Source of the DNA: Pycnococcus provasolii | Taxonomy: Eukaryota > Chlorophyta > Pseudoscourfieldiophyceae > Pseudoscourfieldiales > Pycnococcaceae | Assembly: GCA_938743325.2 (NCBI GenBank) | Contig: OW568880.1 | Span: forward strand, 186,001-250,000 | Length of the DNA stretch: 64,000 nt | Direction: 5' to 3' | In this document: one piece after another, positions 1 through 10,100 of the stretch | How positions within the stretch are numbered: position 1 is the stretch's first letter | How the letters are laid out: the number at the start of each line of letters is the position of its first letter | The notes under the pieces: generated by a model | Database searches by the model: none | Told to the model about the DNA's origin: nothing | What the model saw: only the letters and a program-made list of their open reading frames with translations | Program-made: the position numbers and the translations under genes

Positions 1-208
1 GTGGGTCCACACCAACAACTGTGTCCATTAACTCCTCCTCGCCTTCGTAGTCGTCGTCGAAGTCGTCGTCGTCGGAAGCAGGCGTATGAGCGAGAAGACT
101 GACTTGCTTCGACTTCTCAAGTTGAAGAAGTTGACCTTTACTTAAAGAAGAAGCAGAAGCGCGCGACACGGGACCGCCGTGACGCACTGTCGACAGAGAG
201 GACGCCAT
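1..208 (-). CDS. 5' end of an unidentified gene, cut by the window edge
   Basis: An open frame runs from an ATG at 208 leftward off the window without a stop, giving 69 codons. It begins MASSLSTVRHGGPVSRAS, is Ser-rich at first, then has a Leu/Gln/Lys stretch and a strongly acidic run of Asp and Glu (about residues 46-60). No further ATG lies in frame upstream before the intergenic region. The codon choice is GC-rich like neighbouring genes. The N-terminus could be a targeting peptide or simply disordered. No family is recognised, and with only 69 residues visible the call rests on the clean open frame and its position facing the gene at 2505. Confidence 0.5.
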   Translation of the reverse strand, partial: MASSLSTVRHGGPVSRASASSLSKGQLLQLEKSKQVSLLAHTPASDDDDFDDDYEGEEELMDTVVGVDP

Positions 209-379
209 AAAGTTATAAGAGAAGCTAACCTTAGGACGAGGAGATGAAGTGCCAGGGGATGGATGTGCACGCCTTGACTGAACTTCAACTTCAACGCTTC
301 GAGCGTGGCGTGGCGTTGCCGACTTGCCGTTGCGTTCGGCGAGTTCCCCTTGACGCCTTGACGCCTTGGCCTTGGCCTT

Positions 380-930
380 GACCAGGTGGCCTCTTGCGGC
401 CTGTTGCCTGGCCTATTGCCTCATGCGGCCTGTGGCCTGTTGCCTGGCCTGTTGCCTCATGCGGCCTCATGCGGCCTGTTTGTTGCCTCATGCGGCCTGT
501 TGCCTGGCCTCATGCGGCCTATTGCCTCATGCGGCCTATTGCCTCATGCGGCCTGCGGGGCCTCTTGCCACCTCCTCTTGCCTCTTGCCTGGCATGTTGC
601 CTCTTGCGGCCTCTTGCCTGGCCTCATGCGGCCTGTGGCCTCTTGCGGCCTGTGGCCTATTGCCTCATGCGGCCTCTTGCGGCCTGTGGCCTATTGCCTC
701 ATGCGGCCTGTTGCCTGTTGCCCCATGCGGCCTGTTGCGTGTTGCGTGTTGCCGGCCTGTGGCCTGTGGCCTGTTGCCTCATGCGGCCTGTTTTGCCTCA
801 TGCGGCCTGTTGCGTGTTGCCTCATGCGGCCTGTTGCGTGTGGCCTCATGCGGCCTGTTGCGTGTTGCCTGGCCTGTGGCCTATTGCCTCATGCGGCCTG
901 TTGCCTCATGCGGCCTGTTGCCTCGCCTTG
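380..930. repeat. Degenerate GC-rich minisatellite
   Basis: Irregular tandem copies of a unit built from GCGGCCTGTTGCCTCAT and its variants (GCCTCATGCGGCC, GTTGCCTGGCCT). Copies vary in length and order, so all three plus-strand frames stay open and give a Leu-Pro-His-Ala-Cys pattern. That is why it is read as a repeat and not a gene. Confidence 0.85.
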
Positions 931-2065
931 ACTGCACCTCTTCTTCTTTGCCAAGCTCTTCTTCCCTACGATAATTCAATACCCGTAAAATTACCCTACG
1001 AGAGTTAAACTTGCAAGCTTCCTCAAGGCCTTCAAGGCTTAGACTAAAGTGGTGTTTCTTGCAAGGGGCTGGCGAGCCACTTGAACGAACCCCAGGGGTG
1101 CCTCGCATGGAGGGATGTGCCACCTTTCAGCCTTTCACGCTTCGCAAGTGGCAAACCTCTCTCTCTCTTCTGCTCTTACTTCCTAGTACTACCGAAGTAC
1201 TTCTATACCATTCTATGAGAGCCTTTGAGAGGTACAGTATTTTATTGGTGGGCAACTGAACACGTGGAGCGTCTTCCCTTCTTCAGGTCACTCTTCACGT
1301 CGTTGGTGGTTGGGTGCCATACATGCTGTACCTCTCTTTCGTAGAGCACCCTTCTTCTCGTTCTTCTCGCTTCACGCTTCACGCTGTTCTCCTTCCCTGG
1401 TGCAGTGGTGCCTGGCTTCCCTGAACGCTTGCTGAACCTCGCTTGCTGGGTGACTTGGATCATATGGGCCTCGCCTCGCCTCGCCTCTTGGTTTTTCGTT
1501 TTTGGATGGTTTTCCAACGGCTCTCTTTGTTTTCTTGTCTTGGCCTTCTTCTGGCCCCTTTTCTTTTCGCGCGCGTCTCGCCTGAATGGGAACTGTATCC
1601 TATATCATATAGTCTTGGTGGTCGAAGAGTACTGGCAAGTCATGATGTCACGTCAAAGGTTCTACAGTCGACACACAGCTGCGCGACACTCTACTCACGG
1701 ACGCTCTCAAGACGGCCAGTCACCTACAGTATGATAAAGGTTTAGGCCGCCAACTCGCTCGGACCTCTCGCCAAAGCATAAATGTCGTCATACTCTATAG
1801 GGTGTCTTCATCTACGGTACAGTACAGTACCACCCTCTCTCCCGGACCGTCTTTCCCTACCCGGTACTCGTAACTCAGGCCACAAGGTTAAGGTTGGTCC
1901 ACAAAGTGCTCTGTCGTCATCCTTACATAGTCTATGTACATACCACCCTCTCAGGTTGGACATACCTTTATGTACTTCACTGTCCGAAATGTAAACTTTA
2001 CCGTACCGTACCGCTGGCCGAGTGACTCTTGGGCGCTGTTCGCTGGCGGCGGCGTGATCCCCCAT

Positions 2066-2077
2066 AAACCCTAACCC
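2066..2077. promoter_or_regulatory. Telobox-like motif
   Basis: AAACCCTAACCC lies about 430 bp before the start of the gene at 2505. The same short telomere-like word recurs in most of the divergent promoters of this window. Plant telobox motifs of this kind are known promoter elements; activity here is inferred from the recurrence. Confidence 0.35.
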
Positions 2078-2461
2078 GTGGCTGGTGAGCACGAGCGGGT
2101 GTAATTTTAACCTTTACTGCAGCCGCCCTCCGACGCACGCATCAACGTTTTCATAGTGCTAATCGGTGGTGGTGGCGTGGCCGCAAGTGGCCGCAAGTAC
2201 CACCTTAAGTTTGCAAGTGTTTGCAAGTGTTTGCAAGCTTTGGTTTGGTTTGGTTTGGCGTAAGTGATTCAATTTTTGCTCGCAATCCTGTTTACGGAAC
2301 CAATCCACGGCGGCATCGGCATCGGCATCGGCGGCCTTGCAAACATTATTAACCTCTCGAGTCTTATCTCGTCGACAAATCTAGTACATCACGAGTCGAC
2401 CGCGCCTTTCCTTTCTTCTCTCTTTTCAGAAACAAAGCACACACACACATACAGCGAGTGC

Positions 2462-2489
2462 TGAGTGAGTGAGTGAGTGAGTGAGTGAG
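2462..2489. repeat. GAGT tetranucleotide microsatellite
   Basis: About seven tandem copies of TGAG end 16 bp before the ATG at 2505, so they lie in the 5' leader of that gene. Reading on into the repeat only gives a GTG codon, which is why the ATG at 2505 is taken as the start. Confidence 0.85.
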
Positions 2490-2504
2490 AACGAAAACGA
2501 AACG

Positions 2505-5500
2505 ATGAAGACGAGCACACAAACGAAAGCGAACTCAACAAATACGACAGGAATGTCAGGCTTCGAGGTCAAGCTTCGCGCGAGAATGCAACGCGCGCTT
2601 CTCCTCGCTCTCGCGTGTCTGACGTGCCTAGCGCCAAGCACACAAGCGAAGGATCTTCCGTGCGGCGATATCACATCCTCCATCACCGTCAAGTACTTGG
2701 ACCAAAGCCTTCAACCAGACGGATCGTACGCCGTTCTCATGAAGTGCCAGGTATTCGTCAAGAGCAGTGCCTCCATCACATTCGAGCCTGGCGTGACCGT
2801 CAAGGCGCCCAAAACCGGAACAGACGGAAAGGCACCCGCGCTCGTCATCGAGCAAGGGGCGAAGATTGACGCCCAAGGAACGGCGGAGCTCCCAATCACG
2901 TTCACGACGAGCGAGACCCTTCCACCGCTCAGCTCAGACGACCCTGACAGCATAAAGAAGCAGCGCGGGCTGTGGGGTGGCGTCATCATATGTGGCAAGG
3001 CGCCAACCTCCAAGAGTGGAAACGGCAACAGTCTACCCGAGGTGGAAGGACTTAATCCCAGCGTGAAATATGGAGGAGACAACAGCGACGACGACTCCGG
3101 CATTCTGAGGTACGTGCGCGTGTGGCACGGAGGTGCGGTCATCGGCGCGGACAACGAGATCAACGGCATCACGTTCGCGGGCGTGGGTTCCAGCACGATT
3201 GTGGAACACGTGGAGGTGGCCTACAACGCCGACGATGGCATCGAGTTCTTCGGAGGCACGGTGAACGTCAAGTACGCGAGCGTGCTCTTCGTCGAGGATG
3301 ACGCTCTGGATACGGACGAAGGCTACCAGGGAAAGCTCCAGTTCGTCTTTGTGATGCTTGCCCACGACTCGGACCACGGCGCGGAGATGGACAGCATGAC
3401 GGGCGGCGACGTCAACAGCCAGCCTCGCTCGTTCCCGCAGCTGTACAACGCGATGTTCGTCGGACGTGCCGGACCTCGGACCTCGGACCGCGATGACGCC
3501 ATGCTCCGACTGCGCGAGGGCACGGGTGGTCGCTTCGCGAACATCATCATCACAAACATCGGGAGCGCCACTCCCGCAGTCAAGCAGGACCAGTGCGGCA
3601 GTGAGAAGCGCTCGTCGAACCTGGGAACTGCGTCGGCGGCGGGCGACAAGAACTACCTCTGGTTCGACTCCATGAACATCGTGCACTGCGGGATGAGCGA
3701 GGGGTGCCCGGAAATGACGATGTACGACCTCGACGCGTCGTGCAAGACTGATAATTCGAGCATCGACGACAGGACGATGACCCGCGTCGACCCCGAGCTC
3801 ATCCTGCTCCCTCGCACGAGCAACGAGTACACGAAGTTCCTCGACCCGCGCCCAGTCGAGGATGGCACGTCGTACTCTAGTTTCTACAATCCAGAGCTCG
3901 ACAGCTTCTTCGAGAGAACGGGATATCGCGGCGCATTTGGGCCGCATTTGTGGCTGGCACGCTGGTCGGCACTCGCGGATGAAGCAAAGCTGCCCGATGA
4001 TATCTACGGCCGTGTGCTAAATGAGGACATCAAGGGAGTCGTGATGCTCAAGGCAAGCGACACGAATCTTCTTGCCGCTCAGGTGCGCGTGAAGGCGGGC
4101 GCCACCTTGAATATCGAGCCGGGTGCAACCATCAGCTGCTACGCCGATGACGGCAGAGGTAAGGCTCCTTCGCTCATCATCGAGCAGGGTGCGAAGATCG
4201 TGGCGATGGGCACAGCCTCCAGTCCCATCACGTTCACTAGCGCGAAACCGCTAAAGCAGCGCAAGAGTAAGTCGTGGGGTGGCTTGATCATCCTCGGCAA
4301 TGCCCCGATCTCGCAGGGAGGAACGAATCAAGTTGAGGGTATTGACGGAGGCACGTACGGTGGCAATGACCCGAACGACAACTCTGGCACGTTGCAATAT
4401 GTGCGTGTGTGGTACGGAGGTGAAGTTGTCGGCACGAACAAAGAAATCAACGGCATCACATTCGCAGGCGTGGGCAAGGGCACAATCATTGATCACATCG
4501 AGGTTGCGTTCAACTTCGACGACGGTGTTGAATTCTTCGGCGGCACGGCGCAGGTGAAGTACTTGTCATTGATTGCGAACGGTGATGACTCGATCGACAC
4601 CGACGAGGGATATCAGGGCAAGATCCAGCACGCGTTTGTGATGCTCGGCTCATATGGCCACCACGGCGTGGAGATGGACAGCAGGACGGGCGGCAACCTT
4701 GACTCACAGCCTCGCTCATTCCCGCAGCTGTACAACGCGCTGTTCATCGGCCAGAAGGATATCATGCCGGCGAAGCTCAAGGCGGCGAGAAGCTCGGATG
4801 ACCTGTCGGATGGCTTGATGCGGCTTCGCGAGGGCACGGGTGGAGAATTCGGCAACCTGATTCTCACGAATGTGCGTGACGTGGGCGTAAAGAACGACGA
4901 CTGCAGCGCGTCAGTGAGGCACGTGCAGACGCGTGCAGACGCAACCTCGGTGTCTGGATTCGACTATCTGTTTTTCTCGAGCAAGAACATCATACATGGT
5001 GCCAACAAGCCTTTCGATCAGGCGAGTGGATGCAGCGGCACACTGAGCTCTGCTCAAAATGCCAATCCTGACTTGGAAAGTGTTCCCCCTGGGCTGGACG
5101 AGGATTCGACATACATGGATCCTCGTCCAAAGGATAAATCTGTTGCCAGGCAGAATTTCGACACTGTACCGAGTGATGGCTTTTTCGACGATGTGTCATA
5201 CAAGGGTGGATTTGATGATACCATCTGGCTATCAGGTTGGTCGTTTCTGGCGGACACCAATCGACTTCCCAGAGGAAGTCTGCCCTCCCGCGAATCATTG
5301 CTGTGCGGCGACATTACATCGTCGCGGACAATATCGGGCGTGGTATTCCTCAACTGTCAGACATTTGTCGCGTCTGGTGTGACGCTGACGATTCAGAAAG
5401 GAACGACGATCAAAGCTTCTGGCTCGACGAATGGCAAGGCGCCTGTCCTTGTCATCCAGCAAGGTGGTAAGATCAATGCCGTTGGCACGGCGGATGAGCC

Positions 5501-6833
5501 GATCACTTTCACATCCGCGGTTGCGCCAGCTGAATACAAGGACGTATCTAAGCATCCTTACGGTCTGTGGGGTGGCCTGATCATTTGCGGAAAGGCGCCA
5601 ATCAACACCCGCGGCACGAAGATTGTTGAGGGTATCGAAGAAGGTGGAAAGGGCACGTACGGCGGCAACGATCCGACAGACAACTCGGGAACCCTGCAGT
5701 ACGTGCGCGTGTGGCACGGAGGTGCTGTGATCGGTAAGGATAATGAAATCAATGGCATCACGTTCGCAGGCGTGGGAAAGGGCACGAAAGTTTCGCACAT
5801 CGAGGTGGCGTTCAACGCGGATGATGGAGTGGAGTTCTTCGGCGGCACCGTGGATGTGAAATACATGAGTGTGATGTACGCGGAGGACGACGCGATTGAC
5901 ACGGACGAGGGATACCAGGGTCGTATTCAGTTCGCTTTCGTCGTGCTTGGCAAGAACTCGCACCACGGCACTGAGATGGACAGCAAGGAGGAGAAAGATG
6001 CGAATGACCAGACGCGTTCGTTCCCGCAACTGTACAACGCGCTATTTGTCTCGCATCTGCAGCACTCCCCGGAGTCTCGAATGTCCGACGATCTGATTCC
6101 CGCGGTGATGCGCCTGCGTGAGGGTACAGGCGGTGAGTTTGGCAACATCATCATGACGAACGTCGTGAACGTGGGTATTCATCAGGACAAGTGTGCCGGG
6201 GAAATTCGCACTTCGAACCTGCCGAGACCTGAGTTTGGTCGACCTGGATACTTGTGGTTCTCGCAGAACAACATCATCTACGGGCCAGGTATGGCTTTTC
6301 AACTCAATCCTGGATGCGGAGGTATATCGAATATTATCCGCGACGATCCAAACTTGGGGTCTATACCGTCTGAGCCTGATCCGACAATGCTCGCAATCGA
6401 CCCGCGCCCTCTGCCGAATGGTGCAGCCTTCGAGAACATCGACCAAGTCCCGCAGGATGACTTTTTCGAGGACGTCACTTTCAAGGGAGCATTCGGATCG
6501 GAAGAGTCAGGCAATTGGTTGCAAAAGTTCTCGTTCCTTTCTGTGGCAGACAAGCTGTATTACTCGGGAACCCCCGAGGTTAAGCGGGTTGTGCAGAAAG
6601 AAACAGTGACTGTCACGAGTACAAGTAAGGAGCAGGATGACTCGCTCGCCGCCATTATTGGTGGTATCGTCGGCTTTGTTGCCCTAGTCGGTATAATTTG
6701 CTCGGCCTACATGTTCTATCAGAGAGCTCTGATAAAGAGACAGTACGACCGCCTCGTCTCTGACTTCCAAAGATCGCAGATGGAGATGGAAATGTCATCG
6801 AGGACAGGTTCTGTGGCTGGCGCCACAGTGTAA
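2505..6833 (+). CDS. Type I membrane protein with three bacterial-type surface domains
   Basis: A 1442-residue protein. A signal peptide is seen at about residues 28-48 (MQRALLLALACLTCLAPSTQ), so starts at 2553 or 2586 are possible besides the first ATG used here. Three homologous blocks of about 420-440 residues follow (about 52-495, 504-920, 932-1352). Each carries the series GKAPxLxIxQGxKIxAxGTA, WGGxIIxGxAP, YGGNDPxDNSGTLQYVRVW, EINGITFAGVG, DTDEGYQG and MRLREGTGG. One transmembrane helix (about 1379-1402) and a short basic tail end it. The blocks resemble a secreted, probably beta-helical domain known from marine Bacteroidetes surface proteins (recalled family pattern). The architecture suggests a cell-surface or vesicle-membrane protein. 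Its ligand is unknown, and the absence of introns fits both the genome and a bacterial source. Confidence 0.85.
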   Translation: MKTSTQTKANSTNTTGMSGFEVKLRARMQRALLLALACLTCLAPSTQAKDLPCGDITSSITVKYLDQSLQPDGSYAVLMKCQVFVKSSASITFEPGVTVKAPKTGTDGKAPALVIEQGAKIDAQGTAELPITFTTSETLPPLSSDDPDSIKKQRGLWGGVIICGKAPTSKSGNGNSLPEVEGLNPSVKYGGDNSDDDSGILRYVRVWHGGAVIGADNEINGITFAGVGSSTIVEHVEVAYNADDGIEFFGGTVNVKYASVLFVEDDALDTDEGYQGKLQFVFVMLAHDSDHGAEMDSMTGGDVNSQPRSFPQLYNAMFVGRAGPRTSDRDDAMLRLREGTGGRFANIIITNIGSATPAVKQDQCGSEKRSSNLGTASAAGDKNYLWFDSMNIVHCGMSEGCPEMTMYDLDASCKTDNSSIDDRTMTRVDPELILLPRTSNEYTKFLDPRPVEDGTSYSSFYNPELDSFFERTGYRGAFGPHLWLARWSALADEAKLPDDIYGRVLNEDIKGVVMLKASDTNLLAAQVRVKAGATLNIEPGATISCYADDGRGKAPSLIIEQGAKIVAMGTASSPITFTSAKPLKQRKSKSWGGLIILGNAPISQGGTNQVEGIDGGTYGGNDPNDNSGTLQYVRVWYGGEVVGTNKEINGITFAGVGKGTIIDHIEVAFNFDDGVEFFGGTAQVKYLSLIANGDDSIDTDEGYQGKIQHAFVMLGSYGHHGVEMDSRTGGNLDSQPRSFPQLYNALFIGQKDIMPAKLKAARSSDDLSDGLMRLREGTGGEFGNLILTNVRDVGVKNDDCSASVRHVQTRADATSVSGFDYLFFSSKNIIHGANKPFDQASGCSGTLSSAQNANPDLESVPPGLDEDSTYMDPRPKDKSVARQNFDTVPSDGFFDDVSYKGGFDDTIWLSGWSFLADTNRLPRGSLPSRESLLCGDITSSRTISGVVFLNCQTFVASGVTLTIQKGTTIKASGSTNGKAPVLVIQQGGKINAVGTADEPITFTSAVAPAEYKDVSKHPYGLWGGLIICGKAPINTRGTKIVEGIEEGGKGTYGGNDPTDNSGTLQYVRVWHGGAVIGKDNEINGITFAGVGKGTKVSHIEVAFNADDGVEFFGGTVDVKYMSVMYAEDDAIDTDEGYQGRIQFAFVVLGKNSHHGTEMDSKEEKDANDQTRSFPQLYNALFVSHLQHSPESRMSDDLIPAVMRLREGTGGEFGNIIMTNVVNVGIHQDKCAGEIRTSNLPRPEFGRPGYLWFSQNNIIYGPGMAFQLNPGCGGISNIIRDDPNLGSIPSEPDPTMLAIDPRPLPNGAAFENIDQVPQDDFFEDVTFKGAFGSEESGNWLQKFSFLSVADKLYYSGTPEVKRVVQKETVTVTSTSKEQDDSLAAIIGGIVGFVALVGIICSAYMFYQRALIKRQYDRLVSDFQRSQMEMEMSSRTGSVAGATV

Positions 6834-6885
6834 TGGTGTTGCGCACAGACAACCTTTTTCCTTCTCTCTGAGACACTTATGTTCA

Positions 6886-6910
6886 AAAATTAATAAAAAT
6901 AAAGAACCGT
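6886..6910 (+). terminator. Probable polyadenylation signal region
   Basis: AATTAATAAAAATAAAG occurs about 55 bp after the stop at 6833 and is the first AT-rich tract after the gene. AATAAA-type signals are one known class of poly(A) signal; use here is inferred. The minus-strand gene ends at 7138, so this convergent intergenic space must hold both 3' ends. Confidence 0.4.
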
Positions 6911-7137
6911 ACTTATATATCAAAGGCGTTTTCATTCAAAAAATAAACAAATAAAATGTGGCTTTCGTATAACAAATAAACGACAATGACTCCAAACGGT
7001 GCACCAAGCCCTCTGTATTCGTTTGCTTTTTGCACCATTCCCCCCACATACCCCAATTTGTAAAAGAGCTCAATATGTGCACCCACAGCGACATGAAATG
7101 CCATTGCGCAAGTGACTTTCTATCGACGGGATCAGAT

Positions 7138-10100
7138 TCAGTCATCTCCTAATCCGTGCAGCCGATAAAAGCGAAGTCGCATCTTACGATCCTTCGCGCC
7201 ACACAGCGAAATGTAGTCCAGAGCCTCCGTAACGCTGGCTGACCCGGCGCTCGCATTGAACACCTGCATGCTCGAGTTGGCGTCCGCCGACTCAACGCGT
7301 AGCAGGACATCACCAGCCTTAACGCCCGCCCCGTGGGCATTGGTTCCCTCAGCAACATCCTCGACGCTAAGCTCGCCACTGCGCCGAGCATTCAGAATAA
7401 TTCCGAGCGGGCGCTGGAGCACCACCTCGTACTCCTCGCGGCGATATGAGCTTGGGCTGCCGACAAAGCCAGCCGTGAAGATGTCTGCGACCGTCGCGAG
7501 ATTGAATGTTGTGCGCCGGGCCGGTGTGCGCGTATCGCTGCTTTCTCCTCTCTCGCCACTTGCAGTTCGGTCTTCTGCTGTCTTCGGTGCATCTGAAAAC
7601 CGTTGCCTCGTCTCGAAGAAATCATACGAGCGCTTCATCGGCGAAACGCCCGTCGAGCTCGATCCTTCGCCGCCAGCCATCGCGCTCGCCGAGCGCTGAG
7701 CAGCGGCATGGCGATTTCGGTATCGCACCATGCGCACGATCGCCTTCCATTCGTTCGCCTCCTGCTTCGCGCTCAGCAGTTGATCTTGCATGACCTTTAC
7801 TTCCTCATCCACGTTTCCACGCGGCTTACTCTGCAAGATATCCACCTGGGTTTTAAGTGAATCAAGCGACATTTGCTTTTCCTGCAAAGATAATTGAACT
7901 TCGGCCAACTGACGCTCGGCTTTTTCCCTGCGGACTTCCGCATTCGCTAGTCGGCTCTGGGAGGTTGCAAGCTCGATCGACGCGCGCCTATCAGCGGGTG
8001 AGGTACTGCGCGAACCAGTAGGACTTTTCAAATTGCCAGTTGCCGCGAGCTGAGCTCGCAGATCATCGACCTGCCTGCCAAGCTGCTTCACCTCATCCTT
8101 ATGACCGTCGTGAATGTCCTTCTTCTCGCGCGCAAACTCGCCGATTTGCTTCGAAATAAGCTGGCTCTTTTCGATCAGCTTTGTCGAAGTGCGATCGCAT
8201 TCGGACGTTTTCGCGTCTAAGTCTCGTTCGAGCGTCGCGACGCGTGATGCAAGGTCGTTGTGGAACTCCTTCTCGTCTAGACGGCGGCGACGCTCCTCCT
8301 CGAGCTCCTGGCGAAGATGAATCACGCTCGCGCGAAGAGTTGTGTCCTCTTTCTCGGTCCTTTCCTGAGTGTTTCGCAGTTCAGAATGCACCTTGCGCAC
8401 CGCAGAGGCGGCCACCTGGCGTGTGCGCTCGCCTTGTCGTTTAAATTTATCCTCGCGGAAGTATCGGTAGACGGTTCGCCATCGGCTCTGCGCGAGCCTT
8501 TCGCGAGCTGAGGATAGCTCCATGTCAAATTCGCTGTTCGCCTGCTGAAGACGGTAGATCTCTTCGTGCATATCCCCAAACTCGCTTTCCGCGAGTGTTT
8601 TCAGTCGTTCCTGCGCGTGCATGTTGGAACGGAGTTCGTCAAGCTCGTCGCGCATGCGCCTCTGCTTGTCATACCCGATGCGGCGCGCCACCTTCGCCGC
8701 AACGTGCCACTCACAAGCCTTGATAGCGAGCCGCCAGTTGCGACGCCTCAGTCCAGCAATGATGCCACCGAATTCCTCCACCATGATGCCACGCCTCAGG
8801 TCGCACTTGAACGCGTACGCCATCTCCCGACGCATGCGCTTCTGGTGCAGAACCCCGGATGCAGTTATGCGCCAAAGGCGGCGATAAAGGTGCCTGCGCC
8901 GCTCAAGTTCGCCGCGTAGAACGCCCTCCCGAACGCCCTTCTTCACGGCAATGATGAGGCGGTGCTGCTTGCCCTCGCGCCATATCTGCCGCCAGTAGCG
9001 ATAGAACTTGAGCCAGGTTGCCTTTCGAACCTTAGCGAATGCCTCCTTGTCCGCGCGAGTCACAGTAAGCCAGCTGCGGTACGCCCCGAGCAGATTTACG
9101 AGGCGCCAGCGTCGCACAACCTTTGAAGCCTTCTGGCGCATGAGTTTATCTTTCCTGACTTTGGTGCGCCACCTAAGAAATGCTGGCGCGTAACTGCGCT
9201 TCGACCAACGCAGTATCATCCTACACGTGCTTGATCGATGGCGCTTGTTCGTGGTTTGCACTTGCTTCCAGGAATTGAATGCCGCAAATTCGCGTTGCTT
9301 TCTCATTCGCCCCAGCACGGCACGCGCAGCGCGTTTGCGAGACGTGAGAAAGGAAACCCGACTCTTCCACCCTCTTAACGCACTTCCTGCCGCACGAAGG
9401 CTGATTTTTGCAAAGGTCTGGCGCAGGAATTTTCGACGCGACCGCACCATCTGGTGATTCTCGCTCCAGGCATCCCACGCCATGCACATTGCAAAGCGAG
9501 TCATGCGATTGGTCGCATGAATGAGCACACGGCGGGAATGACGCAGCTGCTGGGCTTTCGACGACCATGCATTCATAGCCATACGCACAGTGCGCTTGCG
9601 AAATGCGGCACCCGCCTTTGACATAGCCTGAACACGCCGCTTCGCATTCGCCTCGCGGCTGCGAAAGCGCATCCACTGCGCCATCGCGCGACCGAGACGC
9701 CCGTGCTGCATCCGCTTCAGTACACGCGTAGCTGACTGCTGCAGGCGCTTGCGAAGTCCCACATTATCCTTCATGGACTGAAAGGCGGCACCCATGATGC
9801 GTTTCGGCCAGCGGCGCAGTGCCCGACGCGCAGCCTCCCGCACACTGCGGCTCCGCCCAAAGCTTTCGATCCACAGGTCGAATGCCTTCACCATCATCAC
9901 ATTAGCTACGCGGTGCAGAGCGCGCCTGTGAATTCGCTGGCGAGCTTTTGCTTCGGCGTGCTGATCGCACCACCCCGTGAAGTAAGAGTGCAGGCCACGA
10001 AACAATTTTTTCCGCTGCAAGTTGCGAAAGCGCCGACGACGCGCCCCGCTCTCTACAGTTTCCTCCTTCCATGCTCGAACGACGTGCTGCAGAATGTGGA

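Larger units (their letters stand above)
209..2504. other. Long intergenic region between divergent genes
   Basis: About 2.3 kb with no credible gene. It holds a minisatellite (about 380-930), pyrimidine-rich tracts, short repeats such as GTACC and TTTGGTTTGG, a telobox at 2066-2077 and a GAGT tetranucleotide repeat just before the next start codon. The open frames here are products of the repeat (Cys/Leu/Pro/His/Ala only) in several frames at once. It is by far the longest gene-free stretch of the window. Confidence 0.6.

Noticed and set aside
366-1008. Three overlapping long open frames rich in Leu, Pro, His, Ala and Cys
   Set aside because: They are the same minisatellite read in three frames, start at non-ATG codons and have no family pattern.
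3033-3947. Long minus-strand frames across the triplicated surface-protein gene
   Set aside because: They repeat at the same place in each block as expected for antisense shadows and show no domain.
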